Part shown: positions 56,190 through 64,000 of the stretch, piece by piece | How positions within the stretch are numbered: position 1 is the stretch's first letter | Layout of the letters: every line of letters starts with the position of its first letter | Assembly: GCF_023283825.1 (NCBI RefSeq) | Contig: NZ_JAKILD010000018.1 | Location: 51,944 to 115,943 of the forward strand | DNA from: Shewanella olleyana | Lineage (GTDB): Bacteria; Pseudomonadota; Gammaproteobacteria; Enterobacterales; Shewanellaceae | DNA length: 64,000 bases | Reading direction: 5' to 3' | The notes under the pieces: generated by a model | Database searches by the model: none | Told to the model about the DNA's origin: nothing | Seen by the model: only the letters and a program-made list of their open reading frames with translations | Made by a program: the position numbers and the translations under genes

Positions 56190-57344
56190 TTATAAATACT
56201 TTATCCAAGCTTGTTTACTTTGGTGCTTATATTGGCTGAAACGCTTTGTTGGAAAATACAATAATATTGCCAGCACAAGAGTGACTAACCATACCCAAGT
56301 AATGTCAGTAAAGGCGTATATGTCACCGTAATTTGGGCCAATGACATTGAGTGCAAATTGGTACATAAACAATAGTAAATACAAATGCACAATATAGAAG
56401 AACATTGGCGCTGAACCAAAGGTAGATAATACCTTGCCATATTTCGGTTTCACGTTTTCAAGCGCCCGTAAACACAATAATGTGCCACCAATTGTCACTA
56501 ACAGAAACGCTAAAGACGGTGGGTATTTAGTGACATTAAACACCGACATCAATGTCATTGTTAAGCTTTCGCCTTGTTGCCAATCTAAGGTTTCACCATA
56601 AATATTCAAGCCTCGTAATATGGCAAATAAAGCAAAACAGGTTAACCCGAGCCCGATTAGGATTTTATGGCGTTTAGCATCATCAAAACTCGCACTATAA
56701 ATCGGCGCCATAGCATACCCGAGTAAAATAACCCCAATCCAAGGTAGCACTGGATAACTTGCTCGAATACCGATGAAATCATTAGGGAAAATATTGCCGC
56801 GATCATGCAGGATTGCCCAAATGGTATAACCCCATTCTCCCGGTGCAAAATTAATGGGTGCCAGCGCATTATGACCAAATACAATCACTAACCCGATAAC
56901 TGCCAGCCATACTCTTGGCAAGCTAATTAATGCAGCAAGAGCGAGCATACTGATACCGATAGCCCACATAACCTGCAGCCAGATCATCTCGTAATTTCCC
57001 ATCCACTGGAAGGTAATTACCGTGCACTCCAGAGCAATAATAAATAGTCCACGCTTAATTAAGAACTCACGTCCATTTCGCTGTGGTCCATGCTGAGGAT
57101 GACTATAAAGCCATGCTGAAACACCTGTTAAAAATACAAAAGTAGGAGCACAGAAATGAGCAGCAAACCGACTTAAAAATAATCCAAGGCTGGTGCTATC
57201 AAGTGTCATTGGATCGGTCACTTGTTCATGGTAGAAAAAGCGCTCTCTGACATGATCTAACAACATAATTAACATGACGATGCCACGCATGATGTCGATA
57301 CTATCGATACGTTTTTTCAACACCGACGGACTCACAGCATTCAT
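56190..57344 (-). CDS. DUF1624/HGSNAT-like membrane acyltransferase
   Basis: A 384-residue polytopic membrane protein with about ten helices. The N-terminal RIDSIDIMRGIVMLIMLLDH, with the conserved Asp-x-x-Arg-Gly and His-x-Arg (DHVRERFF), matches DUF1624/heparan-alpha-glucosaminide N-acetyltransferase-like proteins, which use or resemble transmembrane acyl-CoA acylation. Its physiological acceptor is unknown. It stands alone on the minus strand; the next genes encode unrelated secreted hydrolases. The start ATG gives MNAVSPSVLKKR. Confidence 0.82.
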   Translation of the reverse strand: MNAVSPSVLKKRIDSIDIMRGIVMLIMLLDHVRERFFYHEQVTDPMTLDSTSLGLFLSRFAAHFCAPTFVFLTGVSAWLYSHPQHGPQRNGREFLIKRGLFIIALECTVITFQWMGNYEMIWLQVMWAIGISMLALAALISLPRVWLAVIGLVIVFGHNALAPINFAPGEWGYTIWAILHDRGNIFPNDFIGIRASYPVLPWIGVILLGYAMAPIYSASFDDAKRHKILIGLGLTCFALFAILRGLNIYGETLDWQQGESLTMTLMSVFNVTKYPPSLAFLLVTIGGTLLCLRALENVKPKYGKVLSTFGSAPMFFYIVHLYLLLFMYQFALNVIGPNYGDIYAFTDITWVWLVTLVLAILLYFPTKRFSQYKHQSKQAWIKYL

Positions 57345-57736
57345 TTAGGAACTCTCTTTAAAAACTTAAAAATCAAAATAAGCAACAATACTTGTACGAC
57401 TTATCACTATATCAATCCGTTGACCTAATCATTGTTCTTTATAGTAAATAGCTCAAGAACCCCAACGAAGCCGCAATGAAATATTTTCATAAAACTTACA
57501 AAACTTACCAAATACAAACGACAATGCTCTTCACTTAAACTAACCAACCTTTCCCGACCACCAGCCACATAAAACAAACCAAACACTTAACTTTAATCCG
57601 GGGCCAATAAAATTAAGCTCTGAAGTAAAAGAACTGTTATTTAAAGGCCGTTATTTAATCAAAAGGTGGGCTTTCATTTTTATCTGTTCGAATAAAGAAG
57701 GAGCCGTAGGCCCCTTTTTAATAACAGGCCCTAGAA
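57345..57736. other. intergenic gap with terminator of the S10 peptidase gene
   Basis: No gene seen. A hairpin GGAGCC-GTA-GGCCCC (about 57700-57715) with T-runs on the minus strand lies just after the S10 peptidase stop and is its likely terminator. Confidence 0.5.
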
Positions 57737-59308
57737 TTAGTATTTAGCAGCCTCATTTTCTTTTGGCATTGTCGCTTGGATAAACTCACGTAAATCTTGA
57801 TTCGATTGTTTCAAATCTTCTGAGCGAAGGTACATCATATGACCACTACGATAGCCTTTAAAGCTCAAGCGGTCTTTCATTTTACTGCTTGGGTCTAACT
57901 GCCACATACTGTACTTAGCATCAAAGTAATTGGTCGCGCCATCGTAATAACCCGCTTGTACCATCACATTTAAGTATGGGTTTTGCGCCATCGCTAGGCG
58001 TAAGTTTTCACCTGTTTTATTATTGGTGCGATCCCAAGGATGTACATTACCTAACATGTAATACTTAATATCAGTTTTATAGTTCAGCTCTTCACGCATA
58101 TAAGCATTAATGGCTGGCGTGAAAGAATGTAACCAAGAGGTCAATTCTGCATTGTAATCAGGGCTATCACCGACATCTTGCTTATCGATACCTAAATAGC
58201 GTGAATCTAAACGACCGATGGTTTGGCCGCGCTCACGCAGTAACTCTTTCCAGAAAAAGCGCGTAGAGACATCAAGGTTTGATTTCAATACCGCATCAAC
58301 GCTTAAACCAGAAAAATGCGCTACTTTTTCAGCAATTTTAAGTTTGTGATCAGGGGCGATAAAGCCGCCCATCGCTAATGCAGGAATATATTCGTTAATG
58401 GTAAACGCTTCAACTTCTGGCAAGAACTCGGTTAAATCGGCATTTTGTAAATCAGCTGATAAAGCCTTGTGATACCAAGCGGCAGCGGCAAAGTAGGGTA
58501 AACGGTTAGCTGATTTAACAGGTCCTTTACGCTCGATACCAATATCCGTTGGAGATACGAGTACCACGCCATTTAAGTACATCCATTGGCGGTTTTGTAA
58601 CTCTAGCGCTAAACCTGACACTCGAGTTGTACCGTAACTTTCACCAATCAAATACTTAGGTGAACGCCAGCGTTCATGGCGGCTTACAAAGGTGTTAAGC
58701 CATTCAGCTAAGTATTTGATATCAGCATTGACACCAAAAAACATTTCTTGCTGCTGATCTTTAGATGGCATCTCGCCGTCTTTATTCGGCAATACTCTTG
58801 AGTAACCTGTATTAACAGGGTTTACATAAACAATGTCAGCTATGTCCAAAATTGAATATGGATTGGCTTTAACTCCATAAGGCTGTAAAGGATAACCTTC
58901 ATCATCAACGTTAATTGCACGGGGGCCGGTATAACCAATATCCATCCACACTGAAGCTGAACCAGGTCCGCCATTAAATGAAATCAATAATGGTCTTTTC
59001 GCAGTGTTTCTAACACTGTCACGCTGGTAATAGGTGTAGCTTAGGGTTGCTACAGCATCACCGTTTTCATTCCAAACCGGTTGCGTGCCAACTGTCGCAG
59101 TGTAAGAAAAACTCTGACCATTGGCTTTCGTTTTATGTTCAGTCACCACGGTTTCGTCAACCGCTATTTTACGGCTGTATTCGGCCATTGATGACTGATT
59201 AGCGCTGTTTTTATCGTTATCTTCCGCTAATGCTGCAGTTGAAACCAACATTGGAGAAATACAAAGCAGGGTTGCTGCGAGGGTCGTTGCGAGGGGAATT
59301 GCCTTCAT
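57737..59308 (-). CDS. secreted S10 family serine carboxypeptidase
   Basis: A 523-residue serine peptidase of family S10. From the ATG at 59308 the product begins with a clear signal peptide (MKAIPLATTLAATLLCISPM ... AALA). The oxyanion motif NGGPGSASVWMDIGYTGPR, the nucleophile in LIGESYGTTR, the Asp in QAGYYDGATNYFDAKY and the His in GYRSGHMMYLR form the catalytic set. S10 enzymes remove C-terminal residues at acidic pH and are common in marine peptide-using bacteria. The frame continues 25 codons upstream, but that would block the signal peptide. Confidence 0.93.
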   Translation of the reverse strand: MKAIPLATTLAATLLCISPMLVSTAALAEDNDKNSANQSSMAEYSRKIAVDETVVTEHKTKANGQSFSYTATVGTQPVWNENGDAVATLSYTYYQRDSVRNTAKRPLLISFNGGPGSASVWMDIGYTGPRAINVDDEGYPLQPYGVKANPYSILDIADIVYVNPVNTGYSRVLPNKDGEMPSKDQQQEMFFGVNADIKYLAEWLNTFVSRHERWRSPKYLIGESYGTTRVSGLALELQNRQWMYLNGVVLVSPTDIGIERKGPVKSANRLPYFAAAAWYHKALSADLQNADLTEFLPEVEAFTINEYIPALAMGGFIAPDHKLKIAEKVAHFSGLSVDAVLKSNLDVSTRFFWKELLRERGQTIGRLDSRYLGIDKQDVGDSPDYNAELTSWLHSFTPAINAYMREELNYKTDIKYYMLGNVHPWDRTNNKTGENLRLAMAQNPYLNVMVQAGYYDGATNYFDAKYSMWQLDPSSKMKDRLSFKGYRSGHMMYLRSEDLKQSNQDLREFIQATMPKENEAAKY

Positions 59309-59551
59309 ACCTGTTCTCTTTTTATCTATCTTGGGTATTTGTGTGAGTCTATTAAATGTCCAAATGCGATAGAGTGCAATCAAAGTGTTATCCTAATCGC
59401 AACAAGCCGCACACAAAAAATATCAAAACATTGATTTAAATGAATTTATAACTAAAGTAAGAATCGTAAGCAAACGTACATTCACATTTTAATCCTTATT
59501 TTAAAGCATGAAAATCAGGCGATAAGAAAATTGGGGGCGAAGACACCTTAT

Positions 59552-60613
59552 ATGAACACTTCACCGTTAGAGGCTAAGCAGTTAGAAGCTAAGCACCTAG
59601 AAAATAAGCAGTTAGTAAATAAGCAGCAATGCTGGCAACAAAATGATTGGCCACAAAACGCCAAGCATTGGACTGAGGTTGAATTAAACAAACACAACAT
59701 CCGCTTAATTGGCGAGTTACAGCAAGTTAAAGGCTGGGCTTTAGGTCACGTGTTAAGGCAATCGACTCATTCTGGCGAGGTGTTTTTTAAAGCCACTGCC
59801 CTTCTTCATATGTTTTCCAATGAAGCCAGTTTATGTGCCAAGCTATTTGAGCTATTTCCACAAAACAGCGCCGAAGTCATCGCATTCGATGCAAACAAAC
59901 AATGGATGTTAACCAAAAGCTTTGGCGAGGCATTTGTTGATACAGTGCCACTTTCTGACTGGTCAAAACCATTTGCCGCATTTGCCGGTTTACAAATCGA
60001 ATCAGTAAAGCATATCGAGCAATTAGAAAGTGCTGGTTGCATACGCCGTGAAATCATTAATCTTACTCAGCAGTTAAGCGATATTTTTCAAGATATCTCA
60101 GTGAGCTCTCAGTTACCCCAAGATCTCGATTTGTCTCCTGAGAATCTACAACAAGTACTCAGCCGTCTTGATAATGACATTACTGCGCTATCAGCATATC
60201 AATTGCCCAATACTTTGGTTCACAGTGACTTACACATTGAGAATATTGCACCTTTTAACCCTGCCACCAGCACGATTGGAAATGATGTAAATAATCAGCA
60301 TGTGGGTTTTATCTTTTTTGATTGGAGTGATGCCTGTATTAGCCATCCTTTTATCGATGGCACTTACTTATTCAGAATGAACGATAGCCCAGAAAAGCAT
60401 ACGGTGATTAATGCTTACTTGTCTCAATGGGATAAATTCGGTTCAAAAGATGAACTCAGCCAAGCTTGGCAACTCGCTGAAGGCATTTGTTACGCTCATC
60501 AAGCTGTTTCCTATGCAGGCATGCTCCATATTCTGTCAAAGGAAGAAACGCCAGAGCTGGTTACCGCATTTGAAAATGCCTTCAGACGGTTCTTGATTAA
60601 AATAATGAATTAA
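59552..60613 (+). CDS. aminoglycoside-phosphotransferase-fold kinase (APH family)
   Basis: A 353-residue cytoplasmic kinase of the APH/choline-kinase superfamily. The Brenner motif HSDLHIENIAPF (HxDxxxxN) and the metal-binding FFDWSDACISHPFID are intact. The N-terminal 20 residues are a five-residue repeat (LEAKQ, LEAKH, LENKQ, LVNKQ) coded by 15-bp units. The true substrate is unknown; chromosomal APH-fold proteins usually phosphorylate small metabolites, not drugs. I choose the ATG at 59552; a TTG seven codons earlier is the alternative. Confidence 0.82.
   Translation: MNTSPLEAKQLEAKHLENKQLVNKQQCWQQNDWPQNAKHWTEVELNKHNIRLIGELQQVKGWALGHVLRQSTHSGEVFFKATALLHMFSNEASLCAKLFELFPQNSAEVIAFDANKQWMLTKSFGEAFVDTVPLSDWSKPFAAFAGLQIESVKHIEQLESAGCIRREIINLTQQLSDIFQDISVSSQLPQDLDLSPENLQQVLSRLDNDITALSAYQLPNTLVHSDLHIENIAPFNPATSTIGNDVNNQHVGFIFFDWSDACISHPFIDGTYLFRMNDSPEKHTVINAYLSQWDKFGSKDELSQAWQLAEGICYAHQAVSYAGMLHILSKEETPELVTAFENAFRRFLIKIMN
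59561..59626 (+). repeat. 15-bp repeat coding LEAKQ-type units
   Basis: Four in-frame 15-bp units related to TTAGAAGCTAAGCAG make the N-terminus of the kinase. Confidence 0.8.
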
Positions 60614-60803
60614 TAGTGTTAAAACACACTTGAAACCAGCTTGTTTTCAGTGAGATACAATAAACTTATTTTTCATCATGTTGCCAATACGACAAAATGT
60701 AAAAAAGAGCATAAAAAATAGAGTTTTTTGTCAAAAAGTCGTATCAAATCATCACTAGCTGCACTAAAATTTGGTTACTTTTCATCATTGAAGCACCGAC
60801 TCT

Positions 60804-62243
60804 ATGAAACAGGTTGAATTTCGCAATATTGATAAGCTATTTATCAAAATGTCTATTAACGATAAGTTCTGGGCTATTTTTGGGCTGTTTATGCTCATTG
60901 TTACCAGCATTTCAGTAAACAATTACTTCAATAGCATAAATCAAATAGAACAAAACTCTATGACTGTGCTGACTGAAAAAGTGACCGCGACAGTTAATGC
61001 TTTAGAGGCTACAGGGCAAATTGAGCAAGCTAGTTCAGCTGGTTTGTCAGTGTCTAACTTTAATCAACAAAGCCAGCGTAATGGCAACAACATTACTGCT
61101 GTCGTCCAGTCTAATGGGCAATATTACTCATTAAATCAGTCTGTTTACCAGCTCGAAAATGATGCGAAACAAGATGCCTTATATAGCTTGTTACTGTCAT
61201 TTTTATGGGTATTGCCATTTGCACTGGTGATTTACTGGAATGCGACCTTTATTGGTGGCGCATTATGGGTTTTATGGGATACCACTGCCAAAATTGGTAA
61301 AGGTGACTTAACCTCTCGCTTAGGCTTCCACCCAGGTCGTGATGAGTTTGGTACCATTGGTTGTGCTTTAGACCAAGCAATGGACACTTTAACCGAGCTT
61401 GTTGTTACGGTTAAACAAAGCGCCGATACACTGCATACAACCTCAACATCATTTGCCGATGAAACTCAGCAAAGTGCTGAACAAATCGACCAGCAATATA
61501 TTTCATTGGACTCGGTTGCAACTGCAATGGAAGAAATGACAGCGTCTTCTTTAGAAGTATCAAATATTGCCAAGAATACTACCCAGCAAGTAGAGCAAGA
61601 TTCTGAGTACACTAAGCAAAGTTATAACCGAGTAAAACGTGCTATTGAAGAAATTCAGCAGTTATCTACTTACATTGAAAAAACCTCTGACTCTGTGGGC
61701 AGTTTAAAAGAAAATGCCACCAAAATTAATGAAGTGATTACCACCATTAACGCGATTTCAGAACAAACTAACTTACTTGCATTAAACGCTGCTATTGAAG
61801 CTGCACGTGCGGGTGAAATGGGTCGTGGATTTGCGGTAGTTGCTGATGAAGTGCGTACCTTAGCAAGTCGCACTCAATCTGCGACAGTTGAAATACAGTC
61901 TATGATTGAACAGCTGCAATCTGAAACTCAAAATATTGATAGCATCACTCAAGATACGGTCAAGCAAGCTCAAAGTAGCAGTGACTTAATCACCAATATT
62001 GGTACTGATGTGAATGCAATTGCTGAATCATCACGCTCTATCATGGACATGAGTTTTCATATTTCAACGTCATCAGAAGAGCAAAGTGCTGTTGCGAATG
62101 ACATTGCTAAAGAGCTAACGGAAATTCGAGTGAAATCAAATACCATTCGTGATCTTGCCAACCAATCATCAAGTGGCGTGGTAGATTTATCAGAAGCTTC
62201 AGCTAACTTAGGTCGTATTTTGAGTAACTACCAAACAGCTTAA
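60804..62243 (+). CDS. methyl-accepting chemotaxis protein
   Basis: A 479-residue chemoreceptor. Transmembrane 1 is at about 24-44 ([20 protein letters not shown]), a short periplasmic domain of about 85 residues follows, then transmembrane 2 near 132-158, a HAMP region, and the signalling domain. The hairpin tip [32 protein letters not shown] is at about 326-357. It controls CheA/CheW. The small periplasmic domain has no recognised ligand-binding fold. The frame starts [18 protein letters not shown]; a second ATG lies 15 codons on. A terminator follows. Confidence 0.93.
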   Translation: MKQVEFRNIDKLFIKMSINDKFWAIFGLFMLIVTSISVNNYFNSINQIEQNSMTVLTEKVTATVNALEATGQIEQASSAGLSVSNFNQQSQRNGNNITAVVQSNGQYYSLNQSVYQLENDAKQDALYSLLLSFLWVLPFALVIYWNATFIGGALWVLWDTTAKIGKGDLTSRLGFHPGRDEFGTIGCALDQAMDTLTELVVTVKQSADTLHTTSTSFADETQQSAEQIDQQYISLDSVATAMEEMTASSLEVSNIAKNTTQQVEQDSEYTKQSYNRVKRAIEEIQQLSTYIEKTSDSVGSLKENATKINEVITTINAISEQTNLLALNAAIEAARAGEMGRGFAVVADEVRTLASRTQSATVEIQSMIEQLQSETQNIDSITQDTVKQAQSSSDLITNIGTDVNAIAESSRSIMDMSFHISTSSEEQSAVANDIAKELTEIRVKSNTIRDLANQSSSGVVDLSEASANLGRILSNYQTA

Positions 62244-62269
62244 CATTGTGTAGTAAGACCTATACCAAC

Positions 62270-62305
62270 AAAAATGCCGATAATCACTTATCGGCATTTT
62301 TGTTT
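62270..62305. terminator. terminator after the chemoreceptor gene
   Basis: Stem AAAAATGCCGATAA/TTATCGGCATTTTT with TCAC loop and T-run. Confidence 0.93.
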
Positions 62306-62361
62306 TTACTCACGAGTGGTTCACCCAATGGGCTTAAATTAACCCAATTTGTTCACTCGCT

Positions 62362-63726
62362 TTATAGCTGATGCAGTGTGTAACCAAACTGGCTTTCGCT
62401 ATCTTTTGTCAGTACAAAGCTGTAATTAGTATCACCATCAAAACTGATCAGTTCAGATTGGTACAATAAGGTTTGAGTGCCATTATCAGACTCATAAACC
62501 ACATTAATTTCATAATCATCTTGCGGCATCACTAAGCTTTCTTGCTCAGCAAAGTCGATATCTTCAATGGTGTATTCCGCAGACTCAATCGTTTCTGAGC
62601 TATTCACAAAATACACCGTTAAGTCATCGTAATCTTGCGATAAGTTCACCACATCGACATTGTACTCGTAAGCTCTTGGACGCATATCATGTTCAATCAC
62701 CATGCCCTTGACGGTATCATCTTGGTACAGCAGCAAAGTACGAATATCGTCTTGGTTAAAGGTCACGAGTACGTTATCTAAAATGGTTTCACTACTGTCC
62801 GTATTGGTTACTGTCACCCCATAGTCATTAAAACCCGTTTGCTGGAAATCACTCACTGTGAATGAAGCAATATCGCGCAAGTAGTGTGACTCTAATTTAC
62901 TTTCTACATCCACATTAACCGTAACGTCTTCAAGGCCATTAAAAATTCTGAAATCAGCCGTTGAATCAATATTGGTATAAGAAACAGGCGTAGAGGTTGA
63001 GTCCACACTGTCTAACGTTATTTTTAAATCACCAGAGCCAAAGCTGTTACGCAAAATAAACTTATACACCGTTTCAGTAGTTAAGCTCATGCTTTCTGTG
63101 GTGTAAACCACCTCATCAGTGCCTTGCTCGGTTAAGTAAATAACATATTCGTCGGTATCTAACATAAGCTCTGTTGTGTAGCCACGGTAACCAATACTGC
63201 CTAGCATTGTCGCATCTTGGTACTCGTCGCTATCAAGGGAAATATAAGCGTCATACGCCATATCTTCAGAAGTCACATTGGCAATTAATACCTGCATTTT
63301 GCTGTAATCTTCATCGTCGTCATCATTCATATCATCCATATCGCTACGCTCGTAACTAATGTCTAATAATTCAGGTGAATGATAGTCGCCATACAGTACA
63401 AATAAATGATTATCACCGTTACTGAAATTCATATCCTCACTGTAGATAGTAACAGTATCTTCATTTTCATCTTGGCCATAGATTTCCATTTCAACGCTAC
63501 CGGTATCGTAGCCATAACGCGGCATTGAATCTCCAAATTCAATGTCGCTATATTCATAGTCGTCTAAAACAAGTGATGTTGCAGTACTATTGGCAGAGGC
63601 ATTATAATATTGAACATATGCCGAACTGTCGGAGCTCTCGTCACTATCATCACTTGAGTCGCACCCAACCAAAGCTACACTTCCCATGCAAACCATCATC
63701 AAACTGCACACATTTTTGTTAAACAT
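62362..63726 (-). CDS. DUF4397 lipoprotein
   Basis: A 454-residue envelope lipoprotein. Signal sequence MFNKNVCSLMMVCMGSVALV is followed by the lipobox LVGC at Cys22, then an acidic linker (DSSDDSDESSDSS) and repeated DUF4397-like beta domains (VQYYNASANSTATSLVLDDY, then MQVLIANVTSEDMAYDAYIS, and ADFRIFNGLEDVTVNVDVES). The whole protein is strongly acidic (for example MDDMNDDDDEDYS), typical of marine outer-membrane-attached lipoproteins. Its function is unknown. It is convergent with the chemoreceptor gene. Confidence 0.8.
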   Translation of the reverse strand: MFNKNVCSLMMVCMGSVALVGCDSSDDSDESSDSSAYVQYYNASANSTATSLVLDDYEYSDIEFGDSMPRYGYDTGSVEMEIYGQDENEDTVTIYSEDMNFSNGDNHLFVLYGDYHSPELLDISYERSDMDDMNDDDDEDYSKMQVLIANVTSEDMAYDAYISLDSDEYQDATMLGSIGYRGYTTELMLDTDEYVIYLTEQGTDEVVYTTESMSLTTETVYKFILRNSFGSGDLKITLDSVDSTSTPVSYTNIDSTADFRIFNGLEDVTVNVDVESKLESHYLRDIASFTVSDFQQTGFNDYGVTVTNTDSSETILDNVLVTFNQDDIRTLLLYQDDTVKGMVIEHDMRPRAYEYNVDVVNLSQDYDDLTVYFVNSSETIESAEYTIEDIDFAEQESLVMPQDDYEINVVYESDNGTQTLLYQSELISFDGDTNYSFVLTKDSESQFGYTLHQL

Positions 63727-64000
63727 ACTTACTCCATTAACTATTTAATTACATTCTCAGGAGATAGGACAAAGCTAGGATGTAAGTGACCGTAAAGAAG
63801 TGTAAAGATAAGAAAGCCAGCGTAAAGCCGCTAAACCTATAATCAATCTGTAAGAATGGTCCATAAAAAAAGCACTGCCATTGCAGTGCTTCAGACTGCT
63901 GACAAAGCCCTAGACATTCGTCTAGGGCTTTGATCTAATAGAAGTACAGATAATAACCAAGTTTATCATCATGCTTCGAGAGCCTAGTCCACAACAATAT
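63727..64000. other. intergenic end of window with two terminator hairpins
   Basis: Promoter region of the DUF4397 gene, then two strong hairpins: AGCACTGC/GCAGTGCT (63871-63890) with a T-run on the minus strand, and AAAGCCCTAGAC/GTCTAGGGCTTT (63904-63931). They most likely terminate a gene beyond the window. No gene is seen after 63932. Confidence 0.6.

Overview
The window looks like a chromosomal segment of a marine gammaproteobacterium, most likely a Shewanella. Evidence: a periplasmic tetraheme flavocytochrome c fumarate reductase (fccA), the cutA-dsbD / fxsA / groES-groEL neighbourhood, ssb next to a YajR-type MFS gene and divergent uvrA, an ExeM/NucH-type secreted nuclease with a C-terminal sorting tail, and many gamma-type intrinsic terminators. 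No rRNA, tRNA, CRISPR array or intact transposase was seen. Species assignment is inference; no database search was possible.

Layout. 1-7140: a small possible ORF, a YqhA-type membrane protein, a folate-independent methionine synthase pair (DUF1852/mesX plus a core MetE/mesD), a convergent polar amino-acid ABC transporter (SBP lipoprotein, permease, ATPase) behind an ArgR-like box, and a MarC-family membrane protein. 7141-10997 is a plastic, AT-rich accessory patch: 16-bp tandem repeats, a decayed zinc-ribbon gene fragment, a YugP-type metallopeptidase, a NERD nuclease-domain gene with an in-frame stop before its last zinc-ribbon half, a NYN/OST-HTH gene, paired GntR-like palindromes, and two copies of a terminator-containing segment. 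10998-20263: groEL-groES behind a sigma-32 promoter, a MATE transporter, a small membrane protein, fxsA, a frameshifted cutA, dsbD and a CPA2 antiporter. 20262-27488: a palindromic MITE-like element, an outer-membrane beta-barrel gene with a Fur-like box, fccA, and a divergent two-component system (SBP-domain kinase and an NtrC-like regulator with degenerate sigma-54 motifs). Twin dyad sites lie in the divergent promoter region.

27700-37000: galK and galM behind a CRP-like site, a small acidic protein, a quinone oxidoreductase, a second MITE-like element with long terminal inverted repeats, an SBP-like periplasmic protein, and an M1 peptidase translationally coupled to a DUF6702-type protein. 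37282-39677 is a compact operon of two DUF1538 membrane proteins, a short PII-like protein and a two-CBS protein; this is the best candidate for a little-described system, probably a membrane transporter or channel with nucleotide/metabolite-sensing regulators. 39733-50946 is mostly core: ssb, yajR-like MFS, uvrA, an M28 peptidase lipoprotein, deaD, an EamA permease and purC.

50947-53800 is a second accessory patch: two orphan genes separated by an attC-like site (gene-cassette signature) followed by about 1.1 kb of hairpin-rich non-coding DNA. 53801-64000: secreted nuclease, DUF1624 acyltransferase-like membrane protein, S10 serine carboxypeptidase, an aminoglycoside-phosphotransferase-fold kinase, a methyl-accepting chemotaxis protein and a DUF4397 lipoprotein.
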